DNA from: Oligoflexia bacterium
GTDB taxonomy: Bacteria; Bdellovibrionota; UBA1018
Direction of reading: 5' to 3'
Length of the DNA: 64,000 nt
Assembly: GCA_903935335.1 (NCBI GenBank)
Contig: CAIZRG010000054.1
Coordinates: 1 to 64,000, forward strand
In this document: in pieces, positions 44,821 to 53,449 of the stretch
How the letters are laid out: each line of letters begins with the position of its first letter
How positions within the stretch are numbered: position 1 is the stretch's first letter
Notes under the pieces: generated by a model
The model's database searches: none
What the model saw: only the letters and a program-made list of their open reading frames with translations
Told to the model about the DNA's origin: nothing
Translations under genes and position numbers: made by a program

Positions 44821-45564
44821 CTAAAATGTAACGCCGAGACCGATGACCCCATAATGCAGCCAAGCAAAATTATAGACACTCCCTCCACCGTCAGATCCTC
44901 CCTCAATGGTGCGGTAGCCTAAAAATGCTTCGATTTGAGGAAGAAGTCTAGCACCCAAAAGTAAGCTGATGTCTTCTGCTCGACCCTGGGGAGCGGCTAA
45001 TGCATCCATTTCGACCTGAATTCGAAAGTCTGGTAAAAATTGGTAAGAAGATAGAGCGTGTAGAAGAGGGACAAAGCCTACATTGGAACGCGAGGCGGAT
45101 AGGGTTCCTTGAGTGAGACGAATTTCTGCATCTCGAATCTTTCCTGTTAGTCCTACCCAAAGTAGCCATTTCTCCTGGTTTATAACTCTGTAGCGGTAGG
45201 TGACGCGATAGGAGTTAAATTGATATCGGCCTTCTGTATCAGAGGACCCTGAAAAAGACGTGTTTTGAAAGATGACGTTGGAGCCTAATTGTCCATTCAG
45301 AGTGAGAGAAAGGGGTGCGTAAAGCGCTCTGATTTCACTATTTTTTCCGACCCTCCATTTTGCATCAATACGGTAATTCCAAGCCGGTCCCGATCCTAAA
45401 GATGTAAAATCATAACGAGTTCCTTCAGGAGTAGGAATTTGAATTCGGTTTACACTCTGCCACACAGGGGAGATCTCAAACCGAAGTCCAAAACGCTCTT
45501 GCAAATCTTCTGCATGACCAAGGGCACTCGCCAGGAAGAATAGAACAAAGACTAGAAATCGCAT
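44821..45564 (-). CDS. Outer-membrane beta-barrel protein
   Basis: The 247-residue protein has a signal peptide (cleavage after GHA, residue 18). Alternating amphipathic beta strands ending in an aromatic C-terminus (YGVIGLGVTF) follow. That final Phe and the periodic aromatic girdles are typical of small outer-membrane barrels assembled by BamA. No specific family is recognised; its strand pattern would fit 8-12 strands. The gene is 19 nt downstream of the aminomutase gene on the same strand, perhaps co-transcribed. Confidence 0.7.
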   Translation of the reverse strand: MRFLVFVLFFLASALGHAEDLQERFGLRFEISPVWQSVNRIQIPTPEGTRYDFTSLGSGPAWNYRIDAKWRVGKNSEIRALYAPLSLTLNGQLGSNVIFQNTSFSGSSDTEGRYQFNSYRVTYRYRVINQEKWLLWVGLTGKIRDAEIRLTQGTLSASRSNVGFVPLLHALSSYQFLPDFRIQVEMDALAAPQGRAEDISLLLGARLLPQIEAFLGYRTIEGGSDGGGSVYNFAWLHYGVIGLGVTF

Positions 45565-45583
45565 GGATAAAATACCCCCAATT

Positions 45584-46819
45584 TTAATTCATCTCACGAA
45601 AAAATAAATCGAAATAGAAATTACTGTCTTGAGATTGTTTTTTTCGAATCTGAGGGAACTTGATTTGGTAAAGAGCTCCCTGAAGTGTTTCGTTGAGGTG
45701 TGGATGGGGTAAGTCTTCTTTTTTTTGGTGGGATGAACCTAAGAGGTCAATTTTTCCTCCTCCTCCAGGTATGTCTAGGACATAATGGGGAAGGGCAGGT
45801 CCTGAGACCAGTCCCTTAACTTTTGAGAAAAGGTTTTTCCCCCGTTCTAAGCTGGTTCTAAAGTGGAAAGTTCCAGGAGTCCAATCCGGATGATGAAGGT
45901 AGTAAGGGACCACTCCATTTTGATACAGCCCTTGGAAGAGCTGTGCTAAGCAGGAGACAGAGTCATTGACTCCTCGAAGAAGGACGGATTGATTGAGTAA
46001 AGTCACTCCTGTTTTTTTAATAATTTTTAGTTTACTTAAAGCAAGTTCAGTCAGCTCAAGCGGGTGATTAAAGTGGCTGACTAAAGTGAGTTGATAGGGC
46101 CATGGTTTAGAAAAAAGTTCGAGCAGTTCAGGGGTGAACCGATAGGGTAAGGTCACAGGCATACGAGAGTGGATTCTTAGGGTTTGAATGGAAGGCAAGA
46201 GAGCGGTTTTTTCAAAAATTCTCTGTAAGGCCAGGTCCAAAAGTGAGAGAGGATCTCCTCCTGTGAGGATGAGTTCATTAATTTCCGGATGCTGCGCTAA
46301 ATATTGAAAAGCAGGATCCAAAGAGCCTGTGTACAAGGATTCTTCATGGTTTCCTAAATGAGATTTTCTGAAGCAAAATCGACAATAAACTGCACATGAA
46401 GAGGTGACATGAAGAATGGCTCGGTTGAAATAGCGATGCGTTAAGCGTGGGGCTGCTAGATTTTCAACATCACCAATGGCATCTGGATGCCAGGGAACAG
46501 GGCGGCCATAGAATCTTTGGCTCATCTCGATTGCCCAGGAAGGTAGATCAGGGTCATTTTCCCCTAGATCCGGAATCGCTTGTTTACGGATTGGGCAATC
46601 CAGAGAGTTTTGTATGAGCTGAGCGTAATAGGGGGTGATTCGGAGCTTGAACTGCTTTCCCAGTGCAGCAAGCTTTTCAGCTTCAAGAGGGTTGATCCAT
46701 TGATTTTCAATGAGGTCAGTGAGGTTTGAGTAAGAATAGGAAAGTTGTTTTGTCCAGCTTTCTTTGGCAAGGCTTTCTAAGGGTATTTTCAAAGAATAGG
46801 GAGAGCACTGAGCTAACAT
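45584..46819 (-). CDS. epmB: Lysine 2,3-aminomutase family (EpmB-like) radical SAM enzyme
   Basis: The 411-residue protein has the radical-SAM cluster motif CAVYCRFC (Cys142, 146, 149) and LTGGDPL. A C-terminal DIPGGGGK holds the pyridoxal-phosphate Lys. The family includes catabolic lysine 2,3-aminomutase (KamA) and EpmB, which makes beta-lysine for elongation factor P modification. Length somewhat exceeds E. coli EpmB (342). EpmA is not in the window, so EpmB versus KamA is not decided. It is divergent from dedA with only 18 nt between them. Confidence 0.85.
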   Translation of the reverse strand: MLAQCSPYSLKIPLESLAKESWTKQLSYSYSNLTDLIENQWINPLEAEKLAALGKQFKLRITPYYAQLIQNSLDCPIRKQAIPDLGENDPDLPSWAIEMSQRFYGRPVPWHPDAIGDVENLAAPRLTHRYFNRAILHVTSSCAVYCRFCFRKSHLGNHEESLYTGSLDPAFQYLAQHPEINELILTGGDPLSLLDLALQRIFEKTALLPSIQTLRIHSRMPVTLPYRFTPELLELFSKPWPYQLTLVSHFNHPLELTELALSKLKIIKKTGVTLLNQSVLLRGVNDSVSCLAQLFQGLYQNGVVPYYLHHPDWTPGTFHFRTSLERGKNLFSKVKGLVSGPALPHYVLDIPGGGGKIDLLGSSHQKKEDLPHPHLNETLQGALYQIKFPQIRKKQSQDSNFYFDLFFREMN

Positions 46820-46837
46820 TGAGGCTGTAGTGTTATC

Positions 46838-47500
46838 ATGCTTCTTATGTTAGTAAACAGTATGTTTCATGAACTGCTGCGAACTTGGTTTGAATGGGTA
46901 GAGGCTTGGGGATATCTAGGTGTTTTTGTTCTGATGGCCATGGAAAGCTCCATTATTCCAGTTCCTTCGGAGATTGTCATGCCTCCTGCTGCATTTTGGG
47001 CTTCTCAAGGCAAAATGAGCTTTTGGGGCGTGGTGCTCGCAGGGACAGGAGGAAGCTACTTGGGTTCAGTCGTTAGCTATGCTCTATCGGCTTGGGTGGG
47101 CGAACCGCTCATTCAAAAGTATGGTCGATGGATTTTTCTTTCCCCAGAAAAAATCAAATGGGCTCAGGATTGGATGAGTCGACATGGATTCTTTGGGATT
47201 TTTTTAGCCAGACTTCTTCCAGTTGTACGGCATCTGATTTCGATTCCAGCGGGATTTTTGAAGATGTCTTTGAGTCGATTTAGTGTAGCGACGGTCTTGG
47301 GTGCTGGTCTTTGGTGTTTTGTTTTGTCTTGGCTGGGTCAAGTTGTGATTGGAGCTCATCCTGAACTTCTTCAGTCGCCGGAAGATATGGTAGCTGTGAT
47401 CAAGGTAAAGCTTCATTGGATTATTGCTGTGAGTTTTGTCTTTTTTATTTTATATATTTTTGTGAATCGACCTCATAAACAGTCTCATGATCTTTCATGA
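46838..47500 (+). CDS. DedA-family membrane protein
   Basis: The 220-residue protein has about five membrane segments and the DedA signature: MAMESSIIPVPSEIVMPPA, then the re-entrant GTGGSYLGS, and ARLLPVVRHLISIPAGFLKM (the FxRxxPxxRxxxxxPAG motif). DedA proteins flip undecaprenyl phosphate or phospholipids across the inner membrane. Alternative ATGs at 46847 and 46862 are in frame; the first is used. Its 3' end overlaps the convergent downstream gene by 56 nt. Confidence 0.88.
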   Translation: MLLMLVNSMFHELLRTWFEWVEAWGYLGVFVLMAMESSIIPVPSEIVMPPAAFWASQGKMSFWGVVLAGTGGSYLGSVVSYALSAWVGEPLIQKYGRWIFLSPEKIKWAQDWMSRHGFFGIFLARLLPVVRHLISIPAGFLKMSLSRFSVATVLGAGLWCFVLSWLGQVVIGAHPELLQSPEDMVAVIKVKLHWIIAVSFVFFILYIFVNRPHKQSHDLS

Positions 47501-48128
47501 GGGTTGAAAATCCTTGTAGGATTTGTATGATTTTTTCAATATTGCGGTGGATTCGGTCAGTTGCTTGGAGGAGGTCTTCAGGCTTGATGCTGGAGTCCGT
47601 TGTGTCTGATTCTAGTCTTTGAGCGGTTAAACTAATGACTGAAAGACAGTTATTGATGCTATGATTTATATTTCTTGCCATCTCAAAGAAACGAATTGAT
47701 TTTAAAGATTGAGTCGCATGTAAAACACCTGTCCTCAGTTGAATCTCGCAGATGGGTTGAATCAAAAAATCGTTGGCTTGAGAACTGAGGAGCGTAGACA
47801 AGTGTTCTGATGGAATCTCAGCAGGGATTTCTAATAAGATGAGGTAAGCGGATGGATTGAGGGAATGGAGTTCGGAGCATAGCTGCAATACGGACAGATC
47901 TTTCTCAATCCAACGGAATTTCCAAGGGATCAGCCAAAGGGAAGGACCGTGGATAGGTTGAATCAAATCTTGGGCTTGTTTTCTGCTTGAAATTTCTGTG
48001 GAATGAAGTCCTAGAGTCCTAAGTGTTTTTTCTAAAAGGATTGAATTCTCAGTGTCAATTGAGGGAATTCGATTGATTTTGAATGATTTTACAGACTGTT
48101 TGAGCTTTTCAAGTTCCTGAGAGTTCAC
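47445..48128 (-). CDS. Receiver-like protein with HisKA-like helix, no kinase core
   Basis: The 227-residue protein has a degenerate receiver-like N-terminal half (LWLIPWKFRWIEKDLSVLQL) lacking an evident phospho-acceptor Asp pattern. A helical half follows with ARNINHSINNCLSVISLTAQ, resembling the dimerisation/His box of histidine kinases. No N- or G-box of an ATPase domain follows. It might be a phosphotransfer or decoy partner for a two-component system. It runs convergently into dedA with a 56-nt overlap. Confidence 0.5.
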   Translation of the reverse strand: MNSQELEKLKQSVKSFKINRIPSIDTENSILLEKTLRTLGLHSTEISSRKQAQDLIQPIHGPSLWLIPWKFRWIEKDLSVLQLCSELHSLNPSAYLILLEIPAEIPSEHLSTLLSSQANDFLIQPICEIQLRTGVLHATQSLKSIRFFEMARNINHSINNCLSVISLTAQRLESDTTDSSIKPEDLLQATDRIHRNIEKIIQILQGFSTLMKDHETVYEVDSQKYIK

Positions 48129-48394
48129 TTCAAGCTGATCGGTGCTTTGAAGTAAAACTCCAATAAAATCTAACTGATCTGTTATTTCTCAAAACTGAAA
48201 AATAAATAAAAGGTCAAGAACAAAGGTTGCTTCTAGGTTTGGGTTCCTGATAATTTTAAAGTATTGCGGGGATGAAAATGGGGAGAGGATATTTTCTTTG
48301 AATACAAACGAGTTTTAAAGCCCCTGAATTGACTCAGGGTGCCTTTCCAGCCTTTCTCTACCTGAAAATTCTCGATCTGAACAGGAGGTTTTGA

Positions 48395-48880
48395 GTGGAA
48401 AGCAATTTAGTGAAGAAAAAAGCTCTGTTTCTATGGAGTGAAGGGCAGAAGCATCATCAATCCGGGGATCTGCCTAGGGCAATCGATCTTTATACTCAAT
48501 CGATTGCGATCTATCCGACGGCAGAGTCTTATACCTATCGTGGTTGGGCTTATAGTTTTCAAGGGAGGATTGAGGATGCCATTCAGGAGTGTAAGAAGGC
48601 AATCGCCATTGATCCGAGTTTAGGGAATCCTTATAACGATATTGGGACTTATCTGATTACATTAGGGAGAATCGATGAAGCAGAGGAGTGGCTACAGAAA
48701 GCAAAAGCGGCTGTGCGTTATGATTTAAGGCACTTCCCCTACATCAATCTAGGCCGAATTTATTTAGCCAGAGGACTGATGGTTCAAGCAGCCAAAGAGT
48801 TTAGGGAAGCACTTCAGATTTTTCCTGAGGAACCTCATTGTCAGGCTGCGTTGGAGTATATTGAAAAGATACTTCATTAA
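48395..48880 (+). CDS. Tetratricopeptide-repeat protein
   Basis: The 161-residue protein has three to four TPRs, including GDLPRAIDLYTQSIAIYPTA, GRIEDAIQECKKAIAIDPSL and GRIDEAEEWLQKAKAA. It has no signal peptide. TPRs bind partner peptides. The GTG start at 48395 is fixed by AGGAGG 6 nt upstream. A 266-nt gap precedes it in which no gene is visible. A copy of the dispersed palindrome follows its stop. Confidence 0.8.
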   Translation: MESNLVKKKALFLWSEGQKHHQSGDLPRAIDLYTQSIAIYPTAESYTYRGWAYSFQGRIEDAIQECKKAIAIDPSLGNPYNDIGTYLITLGRIDEAEEWLQKAKAAVRYDLRHFPYINLGRIYLARGLMVQAAKEFREALQIFPEEPHCQAALEYIEKILH

Positions 48881-48891
48881 CCTTTTAGGGT

Positions 48892-48965
48892 CAGTGTTCA
48901 AGGAAATTTTTTTTTGGTCTTAAGTGTTTGGATTTTGGCCCAAAAACATTTTCTTGAACACTTCT
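48892..48965. repeat. Dispersed ~73-bp imperfect palindrome, copy 3 (reverse)
   Basis: Arms at 48893-48908 and 48947-48962 pair at 14 of 16 positions. The reverse complement of its centre (TGTTTTTGGGCCAAAATCC) aligns with copies 1 and 2, so this copy is inverted. It starts 13 nt after the TPR gene's stop codon. Confidence 0.72.
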
Positions 48966-49060
48966 TTTCGGGGCGCTCTACCGGTGATAAGGTGAGAAGC
49001 AAACAGGAGTAAAGACCAAGCTAAGAAAGCGATTTTAGAAAATCTCAGGAAAATCTTATA

Positions 49061-49501
49061 TTGAAGCTAAAAATATTGATTTTACATGGGCCTAATTTAA
49101 ATTTACTCGGTGAGCGCGAAACTCATGTTTATGGTAAGCTGATCTTAAAAAGTCTAAATTCAAGGTTAAGAAAGCATTTTCGAAATCAAGGGGTGGTTCT
49201 GAAGATTTTTCAATCCAATAGTGAAGGGGAATTGATTGATCTTTTGCATTGATACCGAAAATCAGTGGATGGGGTGGTTATTAATCCTGGAGCCTATACT
49301 CATTATTCTTATACCATTCGGGATGCAATTGTAGCGATTGATCGACCAGCTGTAGAAGTCTATCTTTCGGATATCTTTTCTCGCGAAGAGTTTCGGAAGA
49401 TTTCTGTAGTTGCTCCTGTTTGTGTAAAACAAATCTCGGGTTTGGGTTTGGAGTCTTATGTGAGGGCAGTTCGTTTTTTACAGGATGAAGTGATCATTTA
49501 A
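49061..49501 (+). pseudogene. aroQ: Type II 3-dehydroquinase with in-frame TGA
   Basis: Both halves are in one frame, split by a TGA at 49250-49252. Part one has LHGPNLNLLGERETHVYG and SNSEGELIDLLH. Part two has VINPGAYTHYSYTIRDA and VYLSDIFSREEFRKISVVAP. Apart from the stop the length (about 146 codons) and motifs are complete. One change is His to Tyr in the usual EVHLS. AroQ dehydrates 3-dehydroquinate in the shikimate pathway. TGA is an ordinary stop elsewhere in the window, so a recent nonsense mutation, sequencing error or read-through are the options. The start is probably the TTG at 49061. Confidence 0.85.
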
Positions 49502-49558
49502 ACAAAATTTTTAAATTTCTGATGGCGCGAGTCGAAGTATGCTGGTAAAAAACAGGTT

Positions 49559-50200
49559 ATGGAAAACTGTCAGTCTTTATATTCGAAAAAATCGTTTTGG
49601 CTCGGTAAATTGTTTAGTCTAGCGGGTGTGGTTCCTTTAGGATTGTACGTTATAGTTCACCTTTATCAGAATCTGAGGAGCTTGAGTGGTGCTGAGGCTT
49701 TTGATCAGCATTTAGCAGAGTCAAGGTCTTTTCCTCTCATTGTGCCAATCACAATCTTGGTCATTTGGATTCCGATTGTGTTTCATGGTCTATACGGGCT
49801 TTTTGGGATAAAAAAAACCCGTGCAAATTTGATGCAGTTTCCTTATTTCGAAAATTTGAAGTATACAATTCAGCGCTTAAGTGGAATTGGGCTTTTGATT
49901 TTTATTCCGGCACATATTTATAAGACTCGAATTGAGCCGACTCTTTCTCAGAGTTCTTTAAATTTTCACCATATGTCAGAGGCTTTGAATGAGCCGTTGA
50001 CTCTGGGGGTTTATCTCTTAGGAGTTTTAGGAGTTGCTTTCCATTTGGCCAATGGCTTTTGGCAGTTTTCGATTGGCTGGGGTTTGGTCAGGACGGAGCG
50101 AGGGATGCGTCGGATGCAGTTCATCTCTTATGGTGTTTTTGTGGCTTTACTTACCCTAGGTTATGGAGCTATTTGGGGTTTTTATCGAGCTCATGCGTAA
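49559..50200 (+). CDS. sdhC: Succinate dehydrogenase cytochrome b-558-type subunit
   Basis: The 213-residue protein has five membrane segments and His residues suitable for haem ligands (for example in VIVHLYQN, FHGLYG, PAHIYKT and FHLANG). It opens with FWLGKLFSLAGVVPLGLYVI, typical of the Bacillus/deltaproteobacterial SdhC (b-558) family. It anchors succinate dehydrogenase/fumarate reductase and passes electrons to quinone. SdhA and SdhB are expected next to it but are not here; the following gene is a beta-barrel protein. They may be elsewhere in the genome, or rearrangement separated them. Confidence 0.8.
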   Translation: MENCQSLYSKKSFWLGKLFSLAGVVPLGLYVIVHLYQNLRSLSGAEAFDQHLAESRSFPLIVPITILVIWIPIVFHGLYGLFGIKKTRANLMQFPYFENLKYTIQRLSGIGLLIFIPAHIYKTRIEPTLSQSSLNFHHMSEALNEPLTLGVYLLGVLGVAFHLANGFWQFSIGWGLVRTERGMRRMQFISYGVFVALLTLGYGAIWGFYRAHA

Positions 50201-50262
50201 ATAGTTTTTTCAGAGGGTTCAGTATTTTTTCTAGGCTTTGTTTTTCATGAGGGGGGGGGTAG

Positions 50263-50856
50263 GTGCGAGTTTTTGTATTCGTTTTTTTTGGATGGATTCA
50301 GTCTGCGAACGCGGTTTCGTTTATGCCCGTAGCAGGGTATAGCCTTTCTCATGGAGTGATTGATCCAAGTTCTGATTTTTCAGTGGGAGCACACTCGGTC
50401 ACTCTTTCCTACGGATTTTTGACTCAATTTAAGATGTTTCGAACGGTTTTTTTAGAAACAGGCTTTATATTTTCTCAACGAGGATTCAAGCAGGTTTATT
50501 CGGATTCAGTTACGGAAGTTTCTTTTACCACGGGTCAGATTCCTTTAGTTCTGAGGTTCGGTCTTTTGCCTGCTCTTTCTTTAGGTTTGGGGGTTTATTT
50601 TTCTCATGGATTTGGAGGCTATAGTTCTACGAATTCGACCGGAACTCTTCAAAACTCTTACAATTTTTCAACCTATGGTGCAGATGATTATGGGGGTCTT
50701 GTGAGTCTTGCTTTAGAGTTTCCACTGGTTTTTTCAGGGACTGTTGTGCTTGATGTTCGAAGTCTTTTAGGGATGCAAAATGTGAGTCATTTTTCAGGTG
50801 TTTCAACTACCTTGCGTGATGAGCAGCTTTTAGCGGGGATAAAGTGGGCAATTTAG
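50263..50856 (+). CDS. Outer-membrane beta-barrel protein
   Basis: The 197-residue protein has a short signal peptide (cleavage near SANA, residue 17). Alternating strands with aromatic residues follow (VTLSYGFLTQF, FLETGFIFSQRGF, LSLGLGVYFSHGFGGY). It ends LLAGIKWAI. The pattern fits PF13568-type outer-membrane barrels. The GTG start at 50263 follows a GAGGGGGGGG ribosome site. It lies downstream of the sdhC-like gene, perhaps co-transcribed; no functional link is evident. Confidence 0.65.
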   Translation: MRVFVFVFFGWIQSANAVSFMPVAGYSLSHGVIDPSSDFSVGAHSVTLSYGFLTQFKMFRTVFLETGFIFSQRGFKQVYSDSVTEVSFTTGQIPLVLRFGLLPALSLGLGVYFSHGFGGYSSTNSTGTLQNSYNFSTYGADDYGGLVSLALEFPLVFSGTVVLDVRSLLGMQNVSHFSGVSTTLRDEQLLAGIKWAI

Positions 50857-50961
50857 TTACTCTTTTGAGTAAAATAGATATCCAAATGACCTTTTTTAGG
50901 GTTTTTTGACTTCTAAGTTCGAAAATTGCATTCGATATTGTTTAATGCTAGAAAATACTGA

Positions 50962-51600
50962 ATGACACAAGAAGTTTATCCTAGTCATACTGATCAAAAT
51001 CAGTTTACTCAGGCAATCCGTGAAAAGTTGCAGAATCAGATTTTTGAAGTGGTTGAGGTTATTCCGATTCCTTCTGGAAGCAGTCCAAATCGATTAAAAG
51101 TCTTGCAGGAGATTATGATGCGTCTGGGAGATGCTGCAGGGGGTTGGGATTCAGAGGAATTTTTAATTCGAGTTCAGAAGAAGAATACAAATCGATCGGA
51201 CTCCTCGTTGAAGAGTTCCTCTTCTTTCTTAGAAAATAAGAAAGTCGCTTTAGGTGAGATCTACCTCCCGAATCGAAAATTAAATATTCCATATCTAATT
51301 AAAAATGCAGATCTTCTTTTGGGGGTGCAAGACTATGTTTCCGCTCGTAAAATTTACTATACGATTCTTCAGTCTGGAGAGTTCACTGTAACCGTTCTTC
51401 AAAGATTAGGTCTTTGTTATGAAGGGGAGGGAAAGTTAGAGCGAGCTTATCAGGTTTATGAAGAGTCAGTGGCTTATCAACCGACGGTAGAGGCTTATCA
51501 ACGGATGGCTGCGATTTTAGTGAGTCAGAATAAGGCACAAGAAGCTTCTCTTCTGATTGAAAAAGCGTTGAGGCTTGAAGATCCAAAAGCTGTTTCTTAG
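50962..51600 (+). CDS. TPR-like protein of unknown function
   Basis: The 212-residue protein has an N-terminal part without known motifs (REKLQNQIFEVVEVIPIPSG). A C-terminal part has about three TPR-like hairpins (DYVSARKIYYTILQSGEFTV, GKLERAYQVYEESVAYQPTV). No signal peptide. It is likely a cytoplasmic protein-binding scaffold; family not recognised. Confidence 0.6.
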   Translation: MTQEVYPSHTDQNQFTQAIREKLQNQIFEVVEVIPIPSGSSPNRLKVLQEIMMRLGDAAGGWDSEEFLIRVQKKNTNRSDSSLKSSSSFLENKKVALGEIYLPNRKLNIPYLIKNADLLLGVQDYVSARKIYYTILQSGEFTVTVLQRLGLCYEGEGKLERAYQVYEESVAYQPTVEAYQRMAAILVSQNKAQEASLLIEKALRLEDPKAVS

Positions 51601-51641
51601 GAGCTGTGCTTTAAGGATGCAACAAGGATGCTCAATCTGAC

Positions 51642-52373
51642 TTACATCATGGTATCTTCTGAGGTAGTTAATTCATCATCAGTGATCATGTAATGACTTA
51701 CTTTGAAATTTTTTAGCTTAGCTTGAAGTCTTTGTTTCCTTTTGAATTGCTCGCTTGAAGTATTGTTCAGGGTGTAAACCAAAGTGTAAGATTGATAGAC
51801 TGAAGAAGGGATAATCGCAAAAAATGTCCCATCTTGTAGTTTAGTAACTGCAATGTTTGCTTCTGGAAAAGAGTTTCCATATGATATATCGTAGGCATAG
51901 ATCAAAAGATCATCAAAATTTTCAGATTCTGAAAATAAACTTTCATTACGTAGATATCGGGTTTGACCCACTTGTATATCTCGAATTTTGATGATTGTAT
52001 TTTCATCTGGGAGGAAATTCTTTAGGGCGATGTAGGTTGATGAGGGTATAAAGGGTAAGTTTACGCCAGGTTGAATTTGGTATTCGGTTGGAATGATTGA
52101 ATAGAGGTAAAGTTCATCTTGTTTTTTTATGACTGGAATTACATAATTTTCTGGATGAAGTGGGTTTTTAATTTTTTTGTCTGAGAAAGCATTGAGAATA
52201 GACAATTTTTTATCAAAATCTGCCATGATATAAGAAGAAGCAAAATAAATGACGTCTTCTTTTAGGTCTTTAAATCTTAATGGTAATCCAGAGTCATCAA
52301 GGTTTCGAGTTGTAGCAAAAGAAGCCGATGAAATGATTAAAACAAATAAAAAAATAATACGAAAATTTAGCAT
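51642..52373 (-). CDS. Secreted protein of unknown function
   Basis: The 243-residue protein has a signal peptide (cleavage after SFA, residue 20). Mixed alpha/beta sequence follows, with no motif I know (YIMADFDKKLSILNAFSDKK, VNLPFIPSSTYIALKNFLPD). It is AT-rich compared with the enzymes around it. The gene is convergent with the TPR-like gene, 41 nt apart. Confidence 0.55.
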   Translation of the reverse strand: MLNFRIIFLFVLIISSASFATTRNLDDSGLPLRFKDLKEDVIYFASSYIMADFDKKLSILNAFSDKKIKNPLHPENYVIPVIKKQDELYLYSIIPTEYQIQPGVNLPFIPSSTYIALKNFLPDENTIIKIRDIQVGQTRYLRNESLFSESENFDDLLIYAYDISYGNSFPEANIAVTKLQDGTFFAIIPSSVYQSYTLVYTLNNTSSEQFKRKQRLQAKLKNFKVSHYMITDDELTTSEDTMM

Positions 52374-52626
52374 TGAATATCCCCTGAGTTTTTTATTTTA
52401 CTTGAAATTAGATTTACTTTAAACGGAAAAGTAAAATAAATCTTAAATTTCAGTTAAGCAATCTTATTTTTAGATTTCTTGTTTTAAGCATTGAAAAGGT
52501 GATTCAGTCTTAAATTCTTTTTGTCTCTAGAGAGACCCTTGCCATTTTGATGGATTTTGGGCTATAGGAGGATATATACAGACTGATACCTCAGAGCCCG
52601 TATGAATTGTAAAGGTAGTATTTTTA
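52374..52626. other. Divergent promoter region
   Basis: AT-rich gap between a minus-strand secreted-protein gene and the plus-strand transaldolase gene. It must hold both promoters; no single pair of boxes stands out, and there is no clear riboswitch or repeat. Confidence 0.3.
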
Positions 52627-53361
52627 ATGTGTAAAAATGGTCTAATTTCTTCGAAAATTAAAATTTTTCTGGATGGGGCGGATCGTTCTTCCATCATTGA
52701 GATGGCCTCTGATCCTAGTGTCCAGGGTTTTACAACAAATCCCAGTCTTATGAAAAAGGCCGGAGTAAAAAATTATCGAGAGTTTTGTCAGGAAGTGCTG
52801 ACTCATATCAATGGAAAGCCTATTTCTTTTGAAGTTTTTGCTGATGATTTTTCTGAAATGAAGCGCCAGGCATTAGAAATAGCTAGCTGGGAGAAAGATT
52901 GTCATCAGGTTTATGTGAAGATCCCGATTTCAAACTCAAGAGGAGAGTCTTCTACTTCTTTGATTCGAGAACTGAGTGATCAGGGTATTCGGCTGAATGT
53001 AACTGCTCTTATGACTCATAAACAAGTCCTCGAGACTTGTCTGGCTGTGTCTGAAGGAGCTCCTGCAATTGTTTCAGTTTTTGCTGGCAGAGTGGCTGAT
53101 ACAGGGCGTGATCCAGTTTCATTGATGCAGTTTGCTTCTGAACTAGCTCGTTGTCTTTCTCCTAAGATCGAAGTTTTGTGGGCAAGTTCTAGAGAAGCTT
53201 TGAATTTTGTTCAGGCTCAACAGGTAGGGTGTCATATTATTACTGCTCCTTTGGATCTCATTAAAAAACTAAACGGTTTTCATAAAGATCTGACTCAGTT
53301 GAGTTTAGAAACAGTTCAGCAATTTAAAAAAGATGCAATAGCATCAGGGTTTGAGCTTTGA
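52627..53361 (+). CDS. Transaldolase-like aldolase
   Basis: The 244-residue enzyme belongs to the small transaldolase/fructose-6-phosphate aldolase group. It has an Asp near the N-terminus (IFLDGADRSS), TTNPSLMKK, the Schiff-base Lys in VYVKIPISN, and NVTALMTHKQV. Length is a little above FSA (220). Small transaldolases of this kind are found both in central metabolism and in sugar-polymer clusters, so the physiological substrate cannot be settled by reading. Confidence 0.82.
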   Translation: MCKNGLISSKIKIFLDGADRSSIIEMASDPSVQGFTTNPSLMKKAGVKNYREFCQEVLTHINGKPISFEVFADDFSEMKRQALEIASWEKDCHQVYVKIPISNSRGESSTSLIRELSDQGIRLNVTALMTHKQVLETCLAVSEGAPAIVSVFAGRVADTGRDPVSLMQFASELARCLSPKIEVLWASSREALNFVQAQQVGCHIITAPLDLIKKLNGFHKDLTQLSLETVQQFKKDAIASGFEL

Positions 53362-53449
53362 AATGGATTGACTTATTTTCTTGAATATGATTTGTACACG
53401 GCTCTTGCATGAAAAATATTAAAATGACTTATTCAGCATCAGCGAAACG

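Noticed and set aside
49250-49252. Genetic-code change (TGA as Trp) suggested by aroQ
   Set aside because: Many intact genes in the window (nadE, sucC, tonB and others) end in TGA at expected lengths.
53380-53440. Sequence with TTTTCTTGAATAT resembling an arm of the dispersed palindrome
   Set aside because: Only one arm-like piece is present; the partner arm and the conserved centre are missing.
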